Source: JAYOEY01 sp038116945
GTDB taxonomy: Bacteria; Pseudomonadota; Alphaproteobacteria; MPNO01; UBA2964
Assembly: GCA_038116945.1 (NCBI GenBank)
Contig: JAYOEY010000003.1
Location: 212,369-276,368 of the forward strand
Length of the DNA stretch: 64,000 nt
Reading direction: 5' to 3'
Positions 7,932 through 16,683 of this stretch are shown in pieces. The notes under the pieces were generated by a model. The model was not told the DNA's origin and did no database searches. It was given only the letters and a program-made list of their open reading frames with translations. Position 1 is the stretch's first letter. Every line of letters begins with the position of its first letter. The position numbers and the translations under genes are program-made.

Positions 7932-9689
7932 GTGTACCACCATCTAACCTACTACACGATATTGTGCGCCTTCTGGGGCCTGCTTGTCTGGCGGATGGCC
8001 CGGATCGACGGACCGGACCGGGACGGGATCGACGCGACACCGCTTCTGATTATCCTTGCCCTGATCGCCGCCCGCTGGCCGACCCTGCTGCTGAACGAAC
8101 AGATCAATCCCGACGAAAGCCAGCGCATCGCTCTCGCCCTGCTGTTCCAGCACGATGCCGTTCCCTGGCGCGGCGCGGACCCGACGACCGGCGGACCGCT
8201 GAATTCCTATATCCTGCTGATTCCGGCTGCTTTCGGCCTGACGCTCGACTACGTCACCGCGCGCGCGGTGGGGCTGATCCTGATCATGGTTTCGGCGGTT
8301 TGCTGGTACCTGACGGTCTCCGGATTGCGCGACCGGTTCGTCGCCTGCTCCGCCGTTTTTCCGGCGGTGACGTTCCTGTGCTTTTCACAGCATCACAACT
8401 ACACGCATTACAGCACCGAAATCCTGCCGATGACCGTCCTGTCGATCGCGGCTCTGGCGGTCGGCGGTCTGAACCGCGGGGCGGAATGGCGGCTGTTTTT
8501 CGTAGGCCTGCTGCTGGGCGCTGTGCCGTTTACGAAGCTTCAGGCGTCTCCGCTGGCGGTAGCCGGGTTTCTCATAATCCTGCTGTGCGCGTGGCGGGTG
8601 CGCGGCCTGCCTTTTCTGCGAAGCGCCGCGACCATGACGCTCGGCGGGCTGATCGTCCCGGCGATGTTCGGCATGACGCTGGCGGCGACCGGCAGCCTCG
8701 AAGATGCCTGGAATTCGTACATCCTCAACAGCCTGTCGGTCAGCACCGTTCAGCTCGGTCCGCTGGACTTCGTGTACTGGGTCGTGGGCTACCCGCCGTG
8801 GAAGAACCCGACGAGTTTCGGCCTCTATATCGTTCTGCTGGGGCTGATCCTGCTGGCCGGAACCGGAAAGGATCATTTGCGCCGCCTCGCTGCCGGTCCC
8901 CGCTTCTGGGCGACGGGGGGCGGCCTGGCATTCGCGGCCATGTCCGTCTATGTCGTCTGGAAGCCGGGCATTCTTTTCTTTCACTACCTGTATCTGGCGC
9001 TGCCGGCGATGGTCGTCGTCCCCGCGCTGACGATCGCTCCGGAAGGTTCCGACACGCCGTGGGATCGCTTCTGGCGCGCCGTCCGCCACAGGGTCGCTGG
9101 ACGGGGAATGCAAAGCGCCGCCGCGTTCGTCCTGATCGCCGCCGCCGCGGGCGCCCTTGTGTCGGCCGTCCGGCCGCCGCCGGAAGAATTCGAACGCATC
9201 GCCACGCAGAAGCCCGACCCTGTCGTCGCTATCATTCGCGCTCTCGCAAAAGACGATGCGCATTTCGCGGTATGGGGTTACATGCCGCAATATTACGCGA
9301 TTACCGGCATCCGCCCGACCACCCGCGATGCAATGGCGCAGTGGCAGGTCCGCGAAAGCGCCCTCAAGGAATATTACCGGGCGCGCTATCTGCGCGATTT
9401 CGAGAAATCCAGACCGAATGTCATCGTGGACGCGACCGGACCGGGAAATTTCCAATTCAAGGATTACAGGCCCGTCCCCATCGAAACCTTCAAAAGGCTT
9501 TACGGGATTGTTCGCACCGATTACGTCCTTGTGGCGACGGTCGCGCAGTGCGCCACGCCGCATACCCGGTTCTTCGTGAGCCGACGACGGCTCGCGGAAC
9601 TGGGCGTCGAGCCGGAAAGCCTGCCGATCGGGCCAGCCTGTTTACGGAACGGGAAGGACCTGGCGGAATTATTGGCTCGGTTCAGATAG
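7932..9689 (+). CDS. GT-C type membrane glycosyltransferase, second copy
   Basis: A 585-residue polytopic membrane protein starting with GTG. The first outer loop has NEQINPDESQRIAL with the acidic DE pair typical of GT-C enzymes. Many hydrophobic helices follow up to about residue 415. A soluble C-terminal domain then includes AVWGYMPQYYAITGIRPTTR, a pattern common in ArnT/PMT-like proteins. It lies 57 bases after the first GT-C gene and 19 bases before rfbA, apparently in the same operon. The product probably extends or modifies a lipid-linked glycan with a donor such as polyprenylphosphoryl-arabinose; this is inferred from position only. The GTG start was chosen because the first helix starts immediately. 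Confidence 0.77.
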   Translation: MYHHLTYYTILCAFWGLLVWRMARIDGPDRDGIDATPLLIILALIAARWPTLLLNEQINPDESQRIALALLFQHDAVPWRGADPTTGGPLNSYILLIPAAFGLTLDYVTARAVGLILIMVSAVCWYLTVSGLRDRFVACSAVFPAVTFLCFSQHHNYTHYSTEILPMTVLSIAALAVGGLNRGAEWRLFFVGLLLGAVPFTKLQASPLAVAGFLIILLCAWRVRGLPFLRSAATMTLGGLIVPAMFGMTLAATGSLEDAWNSYILNSLSVSTVQLGPLDFVYWVVGYPPWKNPTSFGLYIVLLGLILLAGTGKDHLRRLAAGPRFWATGGGLAFAAMSVYVVWKPGILFFHYLYLALPAMVVVPALTIAPEGSDTPWDRFWRAVRHRVAGRGMQSAAAFVLIAAAAGALVSAVRPPPEEFERIATQKPDPVVAIIRALAKDDAHFAVWGYMPQYYAITGIRPTTRDAMAQWQVRESALKEYYRARYLRDFEKSRPNVIVDATGPGNFQFKDYRPVPIETFKRLYGIVRTDYVLVATVAQCATPHTRFFVSRRRLAELGVEPESLPIGPACLRNGKDLAELLARFR

Positions 9690-9708
9690 AATTGGCGGGA
9701 ACGAAATC

Positions 9709-10578
9709 ATGAAGGGCATCATACTGGCGGGCGGGGCTGGAACGCGTCTCTATCCGGCGACGCGGAGCGTTTCGAAACAGCTCCTCCCGGTTTACGACAA
9801 ACCGATGGTCTATTACCCGCTGTCGGTGCTGATGCTGGCCGGCATCCGCGACATCCTGCTGATTTCGACGCCGCGCGACCTGCCCCGTTTCGAGGAAATG
9901 CTCGGCGACGGTTCCGATTTCGGGATCGCGCTCCGCTACGCCGAACAGGCCGAACCGAACGGCATCGCCCAGGCCTTCCTGATCGGCGCCGACTTTATCG
10001 GCGACGAGCCCGTGACGCTGATTCTCGGCGACAACATCTTTTACGGCCAGGGTTTCGTGGACAAGCTCAACCAGGCGACGACCAGGGAGACCGGCGCGAC
10101 CGTTTTCGCCTACAAGGTACGCGACCCCGAGCGCTTCGGCGTGGTGGCGTTCGACGAAAACCTGCGCGCCGTCTCGATCGAGGAGAAGCCGGCGCAACCG
10201 CGATCGGACTGGACGGTAACGGGGCTCTACGTATACGACAACGACGTCGTCCGGATCGCGCGGGACATGCAACCGTCGGCGCGCGGCGAGCTGGAGATCA
10301 CCGACGTCAACCGCGCCTATCTGACGCGCGGCGACCTCAGCGTCGTTCTGCTGGGGCGCGGCTTCGCCTGGCTCGATACGGGGACCCATCAGAGCCTTCT
10401 GGACGCCGGTCAGTTCGTTCAGGTTCTCGAGGAACGGCAGGGCATGAAGATCGCCTGCCTGGAGGAAATCGCACTGGGCCGCGGCTGGCTTGGCGCTGAA
10501 GACGTTGCCCGAACAGCGGCGACCATGCCGAATTCGGATTACGGGGCGTATCTGATGCAGCTGATCGAAAACAGGTAG
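9709..10578 (+). CDS. rfbA: Glucose-1-phosphate thymidylyltransferase
   Basis: A 289-residue nucleotidyltransferase of normal RmlA length. MKGIILAGGAGTRLYPATR is the signature nucleotide-binding N-terminus, with SKQLLPVYDKPMVYYPLS next. LILGDNIFYGQG holds the metal-binding Asp, and EEKPAQPRSDWTVTGLYVYD is the sugar-binding segment. It makes dTDP-glucose from dTTP and glucose-1-phosphate in the cytosol. It ends the operon that starts with the UbiA fusion and converges on the epimerase gene. No rmlB, rmlC or rmlD lies in the window, so the later steps must be encoded elsewhere. The dTDP-4-keto-6-deoxyglucose made from it is the expected substrate of the RffA-type transaminase at 17.8 kb. Confidence 0.95.
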   Translation: MKGIILAGGAGTRLYPATRSVSKQLLPVYDKPMVYYPLSVLMLAGIRDILLISTPRDLPRFEEMLGDGSDFGIALRYAEQAEPNGIAQAFLIGADFIGDEPVTLILGDNIFYGQGFVDKLNQATTRETGATVFAYKVRDPERFGVVAFDENLRAVSIEEKPAQPRSDWTVTGLYVYDNDVVRIARDMQPSARGELEITDVNRAYLTRGDLSVVLLGRGFAWLDTGTHQSLLDAGQFVQVLEERQGMKIACLEEIALGRGWLGAEDVARTAATMPNSDYGAYLMQLIENR

Positions 10579-10596
10579 CCCCGGTCGCCCCCGGCA

Positions 10597-11619
10597 TCAG
10601 ATCTCGACGATGCCGCCATACATCTCGACTTCGCGGATGATGTTGTGCCAGCGGGCCAGCTCCTTGTACCAGTCGAGCGTGATGGTTTCGATCGTCTTGT
10701 CGATCCGGTCGTTTTCGAGCGCGTCGCAAATCTCGGCGACTCCGTCCGCAGCGGTCATTTCGGTCCTGTAGCCGAGCGCCTCTATCTTGTCGAACCCGAC
10801 CCGGTAACTCCGGACGTCGGGATCGCCGTACCAGTCGATCTCGACATCCCGCGGCACCAGATCTGCGACGATTTCGCCCAGCGGACCGATCTGGTACGTG
10901 TTGCCGGCGGACCCGACATTGAAAACCTGTCCGTTCACCGCATCGGCATCCGCCTCGAGCATGAACATCTGGGCCCGCGCCGTATCGCGTACGTGAACCA
11001 TCGGCCGCCACTGGGTGCCGTCTCGCATGAGAGGCAGCTTGCCGGTCTTCCATGCGCCGAACGTCATTCCGTTGATCGCCAGGTCGAATCTCATGCGCGG
11101 CGAGAGCCCGTAGACCGTCGCCTGTCGAACCACCACCGCGCAGAAATTCTCGTCCGCGAGCGGCAGGACGCCATGTTCCGCCATCTCGTTGGCCCGCGCA
11201 TAAGTCGTCAGCGGGTTCGTAGGGCTGGTTTCGTCAGCGATAACGCCCTGCTCCTGAAATCCGTAGATGCTGCAGGAGGACGGCAGGACATAGCGCTTCG
11301 CGCCTGCCTGTTTCGCCAGTTCCGCCGCGCGCACCCGGGCGTCGCGGTTGATCTGCATCGTGGCGTCCTGGAACAGCTCCCCCGAGGGATCGTTGGAAAT
11401 GGCGGCAAGATCGATCACCGCATCGACACCGGCGAAATGCTCGACGGTGAGTTTCCGGCTGTCCTCGACCACGACTTCGAGACCGTCCCTGTCGGGCAGC
11501 AGATGCCGTCCGAAGAAGAACCGGTCCACCGCCCGCACGGCGAAACCTTTTTCGAGCAGCAGCGGGACCAGCGTCGTCCCGATATATCCGCCGGCGCCGG
11601 TCACGAGGACTGTCGTCAT
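10597..11619 (-). CDS. NAD-dependent epimerase/dehydratase with YxxxN active site
   Basis: A 340-residue extended SDR. It has VLVTGAGGYIGTTLVPLLL (GxxGxxG) at the N-terminus, an NAD-ribose loop near VDRFFFG, and SSCSIYG (114-120) as the Ser position. The active-site Tyr is Y140, but the expected Lys four residues on is Asn (N144, in YARANEMAE). Family members normally interconvert or dehydrate nucleotide sugars. The Lys-to-Asn change could mean altered activity or a binding role. It sits downstream of the minus-strand GT-C gene and converges with rfbA. It is not a typical RmlB because the RmlB hallmark block TDEVYG is absent. Substrate unknown. Confidence 0.82.
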   Translation of the reverse strand: MTTVLVTGAGGYIGTTLVPLLLEKGFAVRAVDRFFFGRHLLPDRDGLEVVVEDSRKLTVEHFAGVDAVIDLAAISNDPSGELFQDATMQINRDARVRAAELAKQAGAKRYVLPSSCSIYGFQEQGVIADETSPTNPLTTYARANEMAEHGVLPLADENFCAVVVRQATVYGLSPRMRFDLAINGMTFGAWKTGKLPLMRDGTQWRPMVHVRDTARAQMFMLEADADAVNGQVFNVGSAGNTYQIGPLGEIVADLVPRDVEIDWYGDPDVRSYRVGFDKIEALGYRTEMTAADGVAEICDALENDRIDKTIETITLDWYKELARWHNIIREVEMYGGIVEI

Positions 11620-11709
11620 GAATTCAATCTCCGGGTCTTGAGTGCGGCCACTGTATAGTCCAACGACATTAAGAAAGCATCTTCGAATGCAGGCGAACGG
11701 GTCTCCGGT

Positions 11710-13272
11710 TCAGCGGGGGTTGCGGGTGACGGTCGCCAGGAAGTGGGACGCGGTCATGCTTTCGACGGTGACGGTTGCGCCGGCTTCGCGGAAATAGTTC
11801 AGCTTGTCGCTCGAACGGGGGGTGCCGTAGACGTAGAATTCCCGGTTGGCTTCGAGCAGTTCCGCGTCGGTCGCGGTCCTTCCGGGAACATTGCAGCATT
11901 TCCTGAACAGCGGAATCGCCAGCCCGGTTACTTCGCCTTTCCGTCGGGGCAGATAGACCAGCCGGTCCCTCAGCCCCTCCGGGGCGTAATAGATTGTCGG
12001 CAGAAAGTCGAGATTATCGAGGAGAACGATCGGCGCATCCTTGTTTGCGGCGGAATTCATCAACCCGTAACGGCGCATGAAATGGGGACTGTAATTGCTG
12101 ACTTCGTAACCCGTCGTCGGCTCGATAACCGTGGGATTTCGCGCCAGATGAACAGACCCGACGAAGATCTGCACGACCAGCAATGCCAGCGCGCCGGCCG
12201 CCGCCGCAGGCCGCCGACGCAGCCCCAGTCCAAGAAGACAGCTGAAACCGGCAACGGCCGGCAGCCCGTAGCGCGACATGAAGGGGGCGCCGGTCACCGC
12301 CGCCATGGCACAGGCGACCGCCGGAACAAGCAGGAAAGTCGCCAGCGCAACGTATTCGTGACCGGGAACCCGTTGCCGGTCGCCGCCGCCGGCCTCCCTG
12401 TCCGGAACAAACAGAGCAAGCGCCAGACCGCCGAGCAGAATGCCGAGGGCCGGGGCCAGATAGGAACGGTAGGCGTCGAACAGTTTTGCAACGGACGCGT
12501 CGAATACCGTCGTCTGTATCTCGTTGATCGCCGCCAGCACGGACGTGAGAAGGATGAAGGACGGAAAAATGCCTGCCAGCGATACCGCCAGCGCAATCCA
12601 AACCGGCCAGTCGATCCTTTTCCGTTCGACCGCCCGCCAGAGTTCGCCCATCGCCAGCGGCAGACCAAACAGCACGCCGTAGGCATGAGTCAGCATGCCG
12701 CATGCCAGAAACACCGTCAGGCCGATCAGCGCCCACAGGCGTCGCTCCGTCCGCGCCGCGACGAGCTGCCAGCAGACCAGCGACAGGCCGCCAAACCCGA
12801 GAAGCGCGCCATAGGCCCGCGCCTCGTAGGCGTACCAGTAAATGCCTGTGGCGAAGGGGAACAGGAGCGCAACGAAAGCGGCGAATACGGGCGCCCGAAC
12901 TGACACGAACCGGTAGAGACACAGGCAAAACACGCCGAAGCCGACGATAGATGGCAGTCGAATCTGCGCCGGGCCGGCGCCCAGCAGCCGTTCCGAAAGA
13001 CGGGTCAGTTCGTAAAACAAAGGCGGGTTGAAATCGGCCTGCATGAGAAGCGCCTGCCAGGTGGCGTCGAAGCCGGGCAATCGCGACAGGTGAACCGTAA
13101 AGAACTCGTCGAACCAGAAAAGCCTTTGCGTGGCGAGATACCAGGTGACCACACCGTAACCGACGACAAACCCGCAGAGCAGAAAGGGGGACAGCCTGCC
13201 AATCAGCGTCGAAAGGCGTTCAAAACGCGTCTTTCCGCATTGGCCGGGCGATGGTGTCTCGGTTGTCTGCAT
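11710..13272 (-). CDS. GT-C type membrane glycosyltransferase (PMT/ArnT-like)
   Basis: A 520-residue polytopic protein. Residues 1-30 are cytosolic and basic. After the first helix comes the outer loop FWFDEFFTVHLSRLPGF with the DE pair, then NPPLFYELTRLSE, both hallmarks of PMT/ArnT-like GT-C glycosyltransferases. About ten helices follow, then a soluble C-terminal domain of about 150 residues with YAPEGLRDRLVYLPRRKGE. Such enzymes use polyprenyl-phosphate sugars on the outer face of the inner membrane. It is transcribed with the downstream epimerase (gap of 90 bases) and divergently from the GT2 gene. That GT2 may make the donor; this is inference. Confidence 0.8.
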   Translation of the reverse strand: MQTTETPSPGQCGKTRFERLSTLIGRLSPFLLCGFVVGYGVVTWYLATQRLFWFDEFFTVHLSRLPGFDATWQALLMQADFNPPLFYELTRLSERLLGAGPAQIRLPSIVGFGVFCLCLYRFVSVRAPVFAAFVALLFPFATGIYWYAYEARAYGALLGFGGLSLVCWQLVAARTERRLWALIGLTVFLACGMLTHAYGVLFGLPLAMGELWRAVERKRIDWPVWIALAVSLAGIFPSFILLTSVLAAINEIQTTVFDASVAKLFDAYRSYLAPALGILLGGLALALFVPDREAGGGDRQRVPGHEYVALATFLLVPAVACAMAAVTGAPFMSRYGLPAVAGFSCLLGLGLRRRPAAAAGALALLVVQIFVGSVHLARNPTVIEPTTGYEVSNYSPHFMRRYGLMNSAANKDAPIVLLDNLDFLPTIYYAPEGLRDRLVYLPRRKGEVTGLAIPLFRKCCNVPGRTATDAELLEANREFYVYGTPRSSDKLNYFREAGATVTVESMTASHFLATVTRNPR

Positions 13273-13424
13273 CGGCGAACTGAACCCGGAAGCTGCCAGA
13301 ACCAGCCGCCCGAAAACGACTCGTCCACGAATTACTCATTATTCGTCAATTAGTTCGACATACTGTACACTTATTGAAACGGCCATAACCACTTAAACTA
13401 AAAACCCCGAGAGAAGTTGCTTCA
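13273..13424. promoter_or_regulatory. Divergent A/T-rich intergenic region, likely promoters both ways
   Basis: A 152-base region between the minus-strand GT-C gene and the plus-strand GT2 gene. Bases 13325-13410 are much richer in A and T than the surroundings, with stretches such as attactcattattcgtcaat and cacttaaactaaaaacc. Both flanking genes need a promoter, and no other non-coding DNA is available. No clear operator palindrome was seen. The exact -35/-10 boxes cannot be fixed by eye. Confidence 0.5.
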
Positions 13425-14372
13425 GTGCAGTCGACGGAAGCGGTTACAGCAATGGACATTTCAATCGTTGTCCCCGTCTACAGGGCCGAAAATTCGCTCC
13501 GTATGCTCCATCAGGAGCTCACCACCGTGCTCGGCGGCATGAATGTCGAGTACGAGATCATATTTGTGGAGGACAATGGCGGGGACCGGTCATGGTCCGT
13601 CATCAAGGAAATCGTTGCCGAAGACAACCATGTAACCGGCGTAAAACTCAGCCGCAATTTCGGGCAGCACGCCGCTACCATGTGCGGCATCGCCAGAGCG
13701 CGCGGCGACTGGATTTTTACGCTCGACGACGATCTCGAGCAGCTGCCGGAATTCATTCCGCAGATATACGAAAAAGCGCAGCAGGGCGTGGACCTTGTAT
13801 ATGGCGTTTATACCGAACGGACGCACAGGATGTGGCGGAACATAACCTCCAACCTGGCGCGCTGGATGTTCCGCATGGCGATCCCCAACATCAACGAACA
13901 TTATACCTCTTACCGCTGCATCCGTCGGGAAACCGCCAGGGAGCTGACCAATTTCGATTCGCCGTTTCCTTTTATCGACGGGTATCTTTCCTGGATCACC
14001 AACAACTATACGACCGTCCAGGTGACGCACGGCGAGCGTGTTCAGGGTCGCAGTTCGTACACGTTGGGACGCCTGTTCGCTCACGTAATCAGCATTTTCG
14101 TCACTTTTTCCGATCTGCCGCTGCGTCTTGCCAGCTGGCTTGGCCTTTTCATGTCGTTCATCGGGTCGATCTGGTTCGCCGTCATCATTCTGGGACGCGT
14201 GTTTGGCCTGATTACAGTCAGCGGGTTTGCGTCCATCATGGGCGGCATCGTGCTGTTCGGCGGCGTCCAGCTATTGATCCTCGGCATCATCGGCCAGTAT
14301 CTAGGCCGGATGAATTTTCGCCTGTCAAAGAAACCGCTTTACCTTATCGGCGAGGAAATCAGCGGGGACTGA
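13425..14372 (+). CDS. GT2 polyprenyl-phosphate glycosyltransferase, GtrB/ArnC type
   Basis: A 315-residue protein. The GT-A catalytic domain (about 10-225) has ISIVVPVYRAE, FVEDNGGD and FTLDDDLEQLPE (the DxD region), and HGERVQGRSSYTLGRL, typical of GtrB/ArnC/DPM-like enzymes. Two C-terminal membrane helices follow (about 230-300). These enzymes load a nucleotide sugar onto undecaprenyl phosphate in the cytosolic leaflet. I used GTG at 13425, with GAGAGA upstream; ATG at 13452 is an equally credible start nearer the catalytic domain. The gene leads a plus-strand operon running to 17.7 kb or beyond. GtrA-family candidates to move its product across the membrane are encoded at 16.7 and 19.9 kb. 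Confidence 0.87.
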   Translation: MQSTEAVTAMDISIVVPVYRAENSLRMLHQELTTVLGGMNVEYEIIFVEDNGGDRSWSVIKEIVAEDNHVTGVKLSRNFGQHAATMCGIARARGDWIFTLDDDLEQLPEFIPQIYEKAQQGVDLVYGVYTERTHRMWRNITSNLARWMFRMAIPNINEHYTSYRCIRRETARELTNFDSPFPFIDGYLSWITNNYTTVQVTHGERVQGRSSYTLGRLFAHVISIFVTFSDLPLRLASWLGLFMSFIGSIWFAVIILGRVFGLITVSGFASIMGGIVLFGGVQLLILGIIGQYLGRMNFRLSKKPLYLIGEEISGD

Positions 14373-14379
14373 AACGGCG

Positions 14380-15033
14380 ATGGAAAAGATTATCGTAATT
14401 GGTGGAAAGGGTACGGCGGTCAATCTGGCGCTTTCCATTCAGGACGCACGCATCAAACACGACGCGCCCCAGGAACTTCTTGGCTTCGCCATAGACGACC
14501 CCGAACTCGGTAGCGAAATTCGGGGGATCCCGATCGTGTGCAACACCCGCAACATTATGGAAAAATTTCCCGAGGATGACATCCGGATACTGTTCTGCCT
14601 GTATCGGCCCGACGTTATCCGCGAACGCATCGGCTTATTGGCCAGTTTCGCAATTCCGGAAGAAAAGTTCGCGCGCTTCGTGCATCCGCTGTCCTATGTC
14701 GCCTCTACCGCGCGGATCGGGCCCGGGTCGAGCGTTCTCGCAAACGCGACCGTCCAGGATAACGTCAGGCTGGGCTGTCACTGCATTGTCAACGCGAATG
14801 TCGGGATCGAACACGACACGACTATTGGAGACAGTAATTTTATCGCCGCCGGCGCCTGCATCGGGCGCAATGTTTCGACAGGCACGGGCGTCTTCATCGG
14901 CCTCAACGCATCCGTCCGAGAGGAAGTCTCGCTCGGCGCGTACTCCATTCTCGGGATGGGGTCGACCCTATTGTCAGACCTGCCACCTGACGCCACGGCG
15001 TTCGGCAACCCGGCCAGAATTCAATCGTGCTGA
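14380..15033 (+). CDS. NeuD/PglD-like left-handed beta-helix sugar O/N-acyltransferase
   Basis: A 217-residue protein. The N-terminal Rossmann-like domain has KIIVIGGKGTAVNLALSIQ and a middle FCLYRPDVIRE. The C-terminal left-handed beta-helix (about 100-215) is made of hexapeptide repeats (ARIGPGSSVLANATVQDNV, VSTGTGVFIG). This is the layout of NeuD/PglD acetyltransferases, which acylate a UDP- or dTDP-amino sugar. It starts 7 bases after the GT2 gene and overlaps the next gene by 7 bases. With the RffA-type transaminase downstream, an N-acylated dTDP-4-amino-4,6-dideoxyhexose is a plausible product. The normal catalytic His may be H109 or a nearby His; this could not be settled by eye. Confidence 0.8.
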   Translation: MEKIIVIGGKGTAVNLALSIQDARIKHDAPQELLGFAIDDPELGSEIRGIPIVCNTRNIMEKFPEDDIRILFCLYRPDVIRERIGLLASFAIPEEKFARFVHPLSYVASTARIGPGSSVLANATVQDNVRLGCHCIVNANVGIEHDTTIGDSNFIAAGACIGRNVSTGTGVFIGLNASVREEVSLGAYSILGMGSTLLSDLPPDATAFGNPARIQSC

Positions 15034-15971
15034 CCGTCTTCGAGACGCGCGCCGCGACCGTCCTCTTCAATCTGATTTCGTCTCAGCCGGCGGACCGCTG
15101 TTACATTGTCCCCGCCAACGCCTGCCCCATTGTCCTTCTGCTCGTTGCAAAAGCGCGCAGGGACTTCATGATCGTCGACATCGATTCCCGACTCCTTTCC
15201 ATCCGTCGCGACCGGGTCCTAGACATCGTAAGCCGTCAGGCGTCCCGTCCGTTCGGCCTTGTCTACATACGCCCCTACGGAACCGATGCCGATCCATCAG
15301 CATTCTTTCGCGAGGTGCGGGCGCTAAGACCGGACACGCTGATTGTCGACGACAGATGCTTGTGCGCGCCTGATTTCGAAGAAACACTTACACCGGAAGC
15401 CGATGCCGTCGTATTCAGTACCGGCCCCAGAAAAGTTGTCGACATGGGGTTCGGCGGCTTTGGCCGGATCAGGGACGATGTACCGTACGCTTCCCGAACC
15501 CTGCCGCTCGACGGGCCGGATTATCCCGATATCGAAGCCCTGTTCCGGGAAACGTACGATCTGTCTCTGGCGGAGTCGGACTGGCTCGGCACAAACCGTC
15601 CCGTCATGGCGTGGCCGGAATATTCTGTAGAGGCAGTCCGCAGGCTCGGCAAAGTCCGCGCCCACAAGGAAAGGATCAACCGGATCTATGACGCGCTGAT
15701 CCCCGACGACGCCAAACTGCCGCCCGAATTTCAGAAGTGGCGATACAACATTCTGGCGCCCAACAGGACCGAGGTGCTTGAAAAAATCTTCGCGGCGGGG
15801 CTTTTTGCCGGATCGCATTACCAGCCGCTCTCCCGCGACCGGCGAGAGTTCGAAAACGCTTACGCGCTTCATGAGAAAATTATAAATCTTTTCAACGATT
15901 TCCATTACACCGACGAGAAAGCGGAAAAGACCGCGTCGATCATTGCAAATTGTCTCCAATCCCCGCCCTGA
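15027..15971 (+). CDS. Divergent DegT/DnrJ/EryC1-like PLP-fold protein
   Basis: A 314-residue protein starting with GTG inside the end of the acyltransferase gene. Its order of motifs resembles the sugar aminotransferase fold. VPANACPIVLLLVAKA replaces the usual first block, LIVDDRCLCAPDF stands where DegT proteins have the PLP-pyridine Asp, and STGPRKVVDMGFGGFGRI has a Lys at the Schiff-base position followed by Gly-rich sequence. It is shorter (314 versus about 370-390) and has diverged in the N-terminal region that forms the active-site dimer. It could be a real aminotransferase for a distinct sugar or a degenerate partner. The operon position suggests amino-sugar chemistry. Confidence 0.6.
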   Translation: MLTVFETRAATVLFNLISSQPADRCYIVPANACPIVLLLVAKARRDFMIVDIDSRLLSIRRDRVLDIVSRQASRPFGLVYIRPYGTDADPSAFFREVRALRPDTLIVDDRCLCAPDFEETLTPEADAVVFSTGPRKVVDMGFGGFGRIRDDVPYASRTLPLDGPDYPDIEALFRETYDLSLAESDWLGTNRPVMAWPEYSVEAVRRLGKVRAHKERINRIYDALIPDDAKLPPEFQKWRYNILAPNRTEVLEKIFAAGLFAGSHYQPLSRDRREFENAYALHEKIINLFNDFHYTDEKAEKTASIIANCLQSPP

Positions 15972-15990
15972 GCATTCGGACCAAAAACCC

Positions 15991-16683
15991 ATGAAGCGCG
16001 TTGCCATCCTTCAGTCGAACTACATTCCATGGAAGGGCTATTTCGACATCATCCGGAAGGTGGACCTGTTCGTCTTCTACGACGACGTCCAGTACACCAA
16101 GAATGACTGGCGCAACCGCAACATGATTGCGACGGCAAAGGGGCCGCAATGGCTCACCATCCCGTGCGGCACCGACCTGAACCGGCTCGTCTGCGAGGTC
16201 CGCGCGGACAAGGCGCCGTGGCGGCGCAAGCACTGGGCGTCGATCGAACAGAACTACCGGAAAGCTCCGCACTGGGACTATTTCGCACCATATCTTCGGG
16301 ATTTCTACGGCAGGGAATGGGAGTATCTGTCCGATCTGAACCAGACCTTTATCCGCGATGTCAGCAGGAACGTCCTGGGCTTCGGCACCGAATTTGGCGA
16401 CTCGCGGGATTATGGCCTTTCGGGCGCGAAGGGCGACCGCGTCCTCGATCTTCTGAAACAGACCGGCGCCACGCACTATCTCTCCGGCCCGGCGGCGAAA
16501 TCCTATATCGACGAGAGCGCCTTCGAGCGCGAAGGCATCGCGCTCGAATGGATGGATTATTCGGGGTACCCCGAATACGACCAGCGCTTCGCGCCATTCT
16601 CCCACAACGTCTCGATCGTCGATCTGATCTTCTGCTGCGGCCCGGATGCTCCGGACTATATCCGGCGCGAAACAGCGCCATGA
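15991..16683 (+). CDS. WbqC family protein
   Basis: A 230-residue protein with the WbqC family features: MKRVAILQSNYIPWKGYFDI at the N-terminus, FVFYDDVQYTKNDWRNRN, and ending with FDYSGYPEYDQRFAPF-like sequence (here MDYSGYPEYDQRFAPFSHN). WbqC proteins occur in O-antigen and other amino-sugar clusters, and their biochemical role is not firmly settled. The start ATG was chosen because the conserved N-terminal block begins directly there. The stop overlaps the GtrA start by 4 bases (ATGA). Cytosolic, with no signal or membrane helix. Confidence 0.88.
   Translation: MKRVAILQSNYIPWKGYFDIIRKVDLFVFYDDVQYTKNDWRNRNMIATAKGPQWLTIPCGTDLNRLVCEVRADKAPWRRKHWASIEQNYRKAPHWDYFAPYLRDFYGREWEYLSDLNQTFIRDVSRNVLGFGTEFGDSRDYGLSGAKGDRVLDLLKQTGATHYLSGPAAKSYIDESAFEREGIALEWMDYSGYPEYDQRFAPFSHNVSIVDLIFCCGPDAPDYIRRETAP

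Noticed and set aside
10597..11619. Epimerase as RmlB (dTDP-glucose 4,6-dehydratase)
   Set aside because: It lacks the TDEVYG-type block and the catalytic Lys of RmlB.
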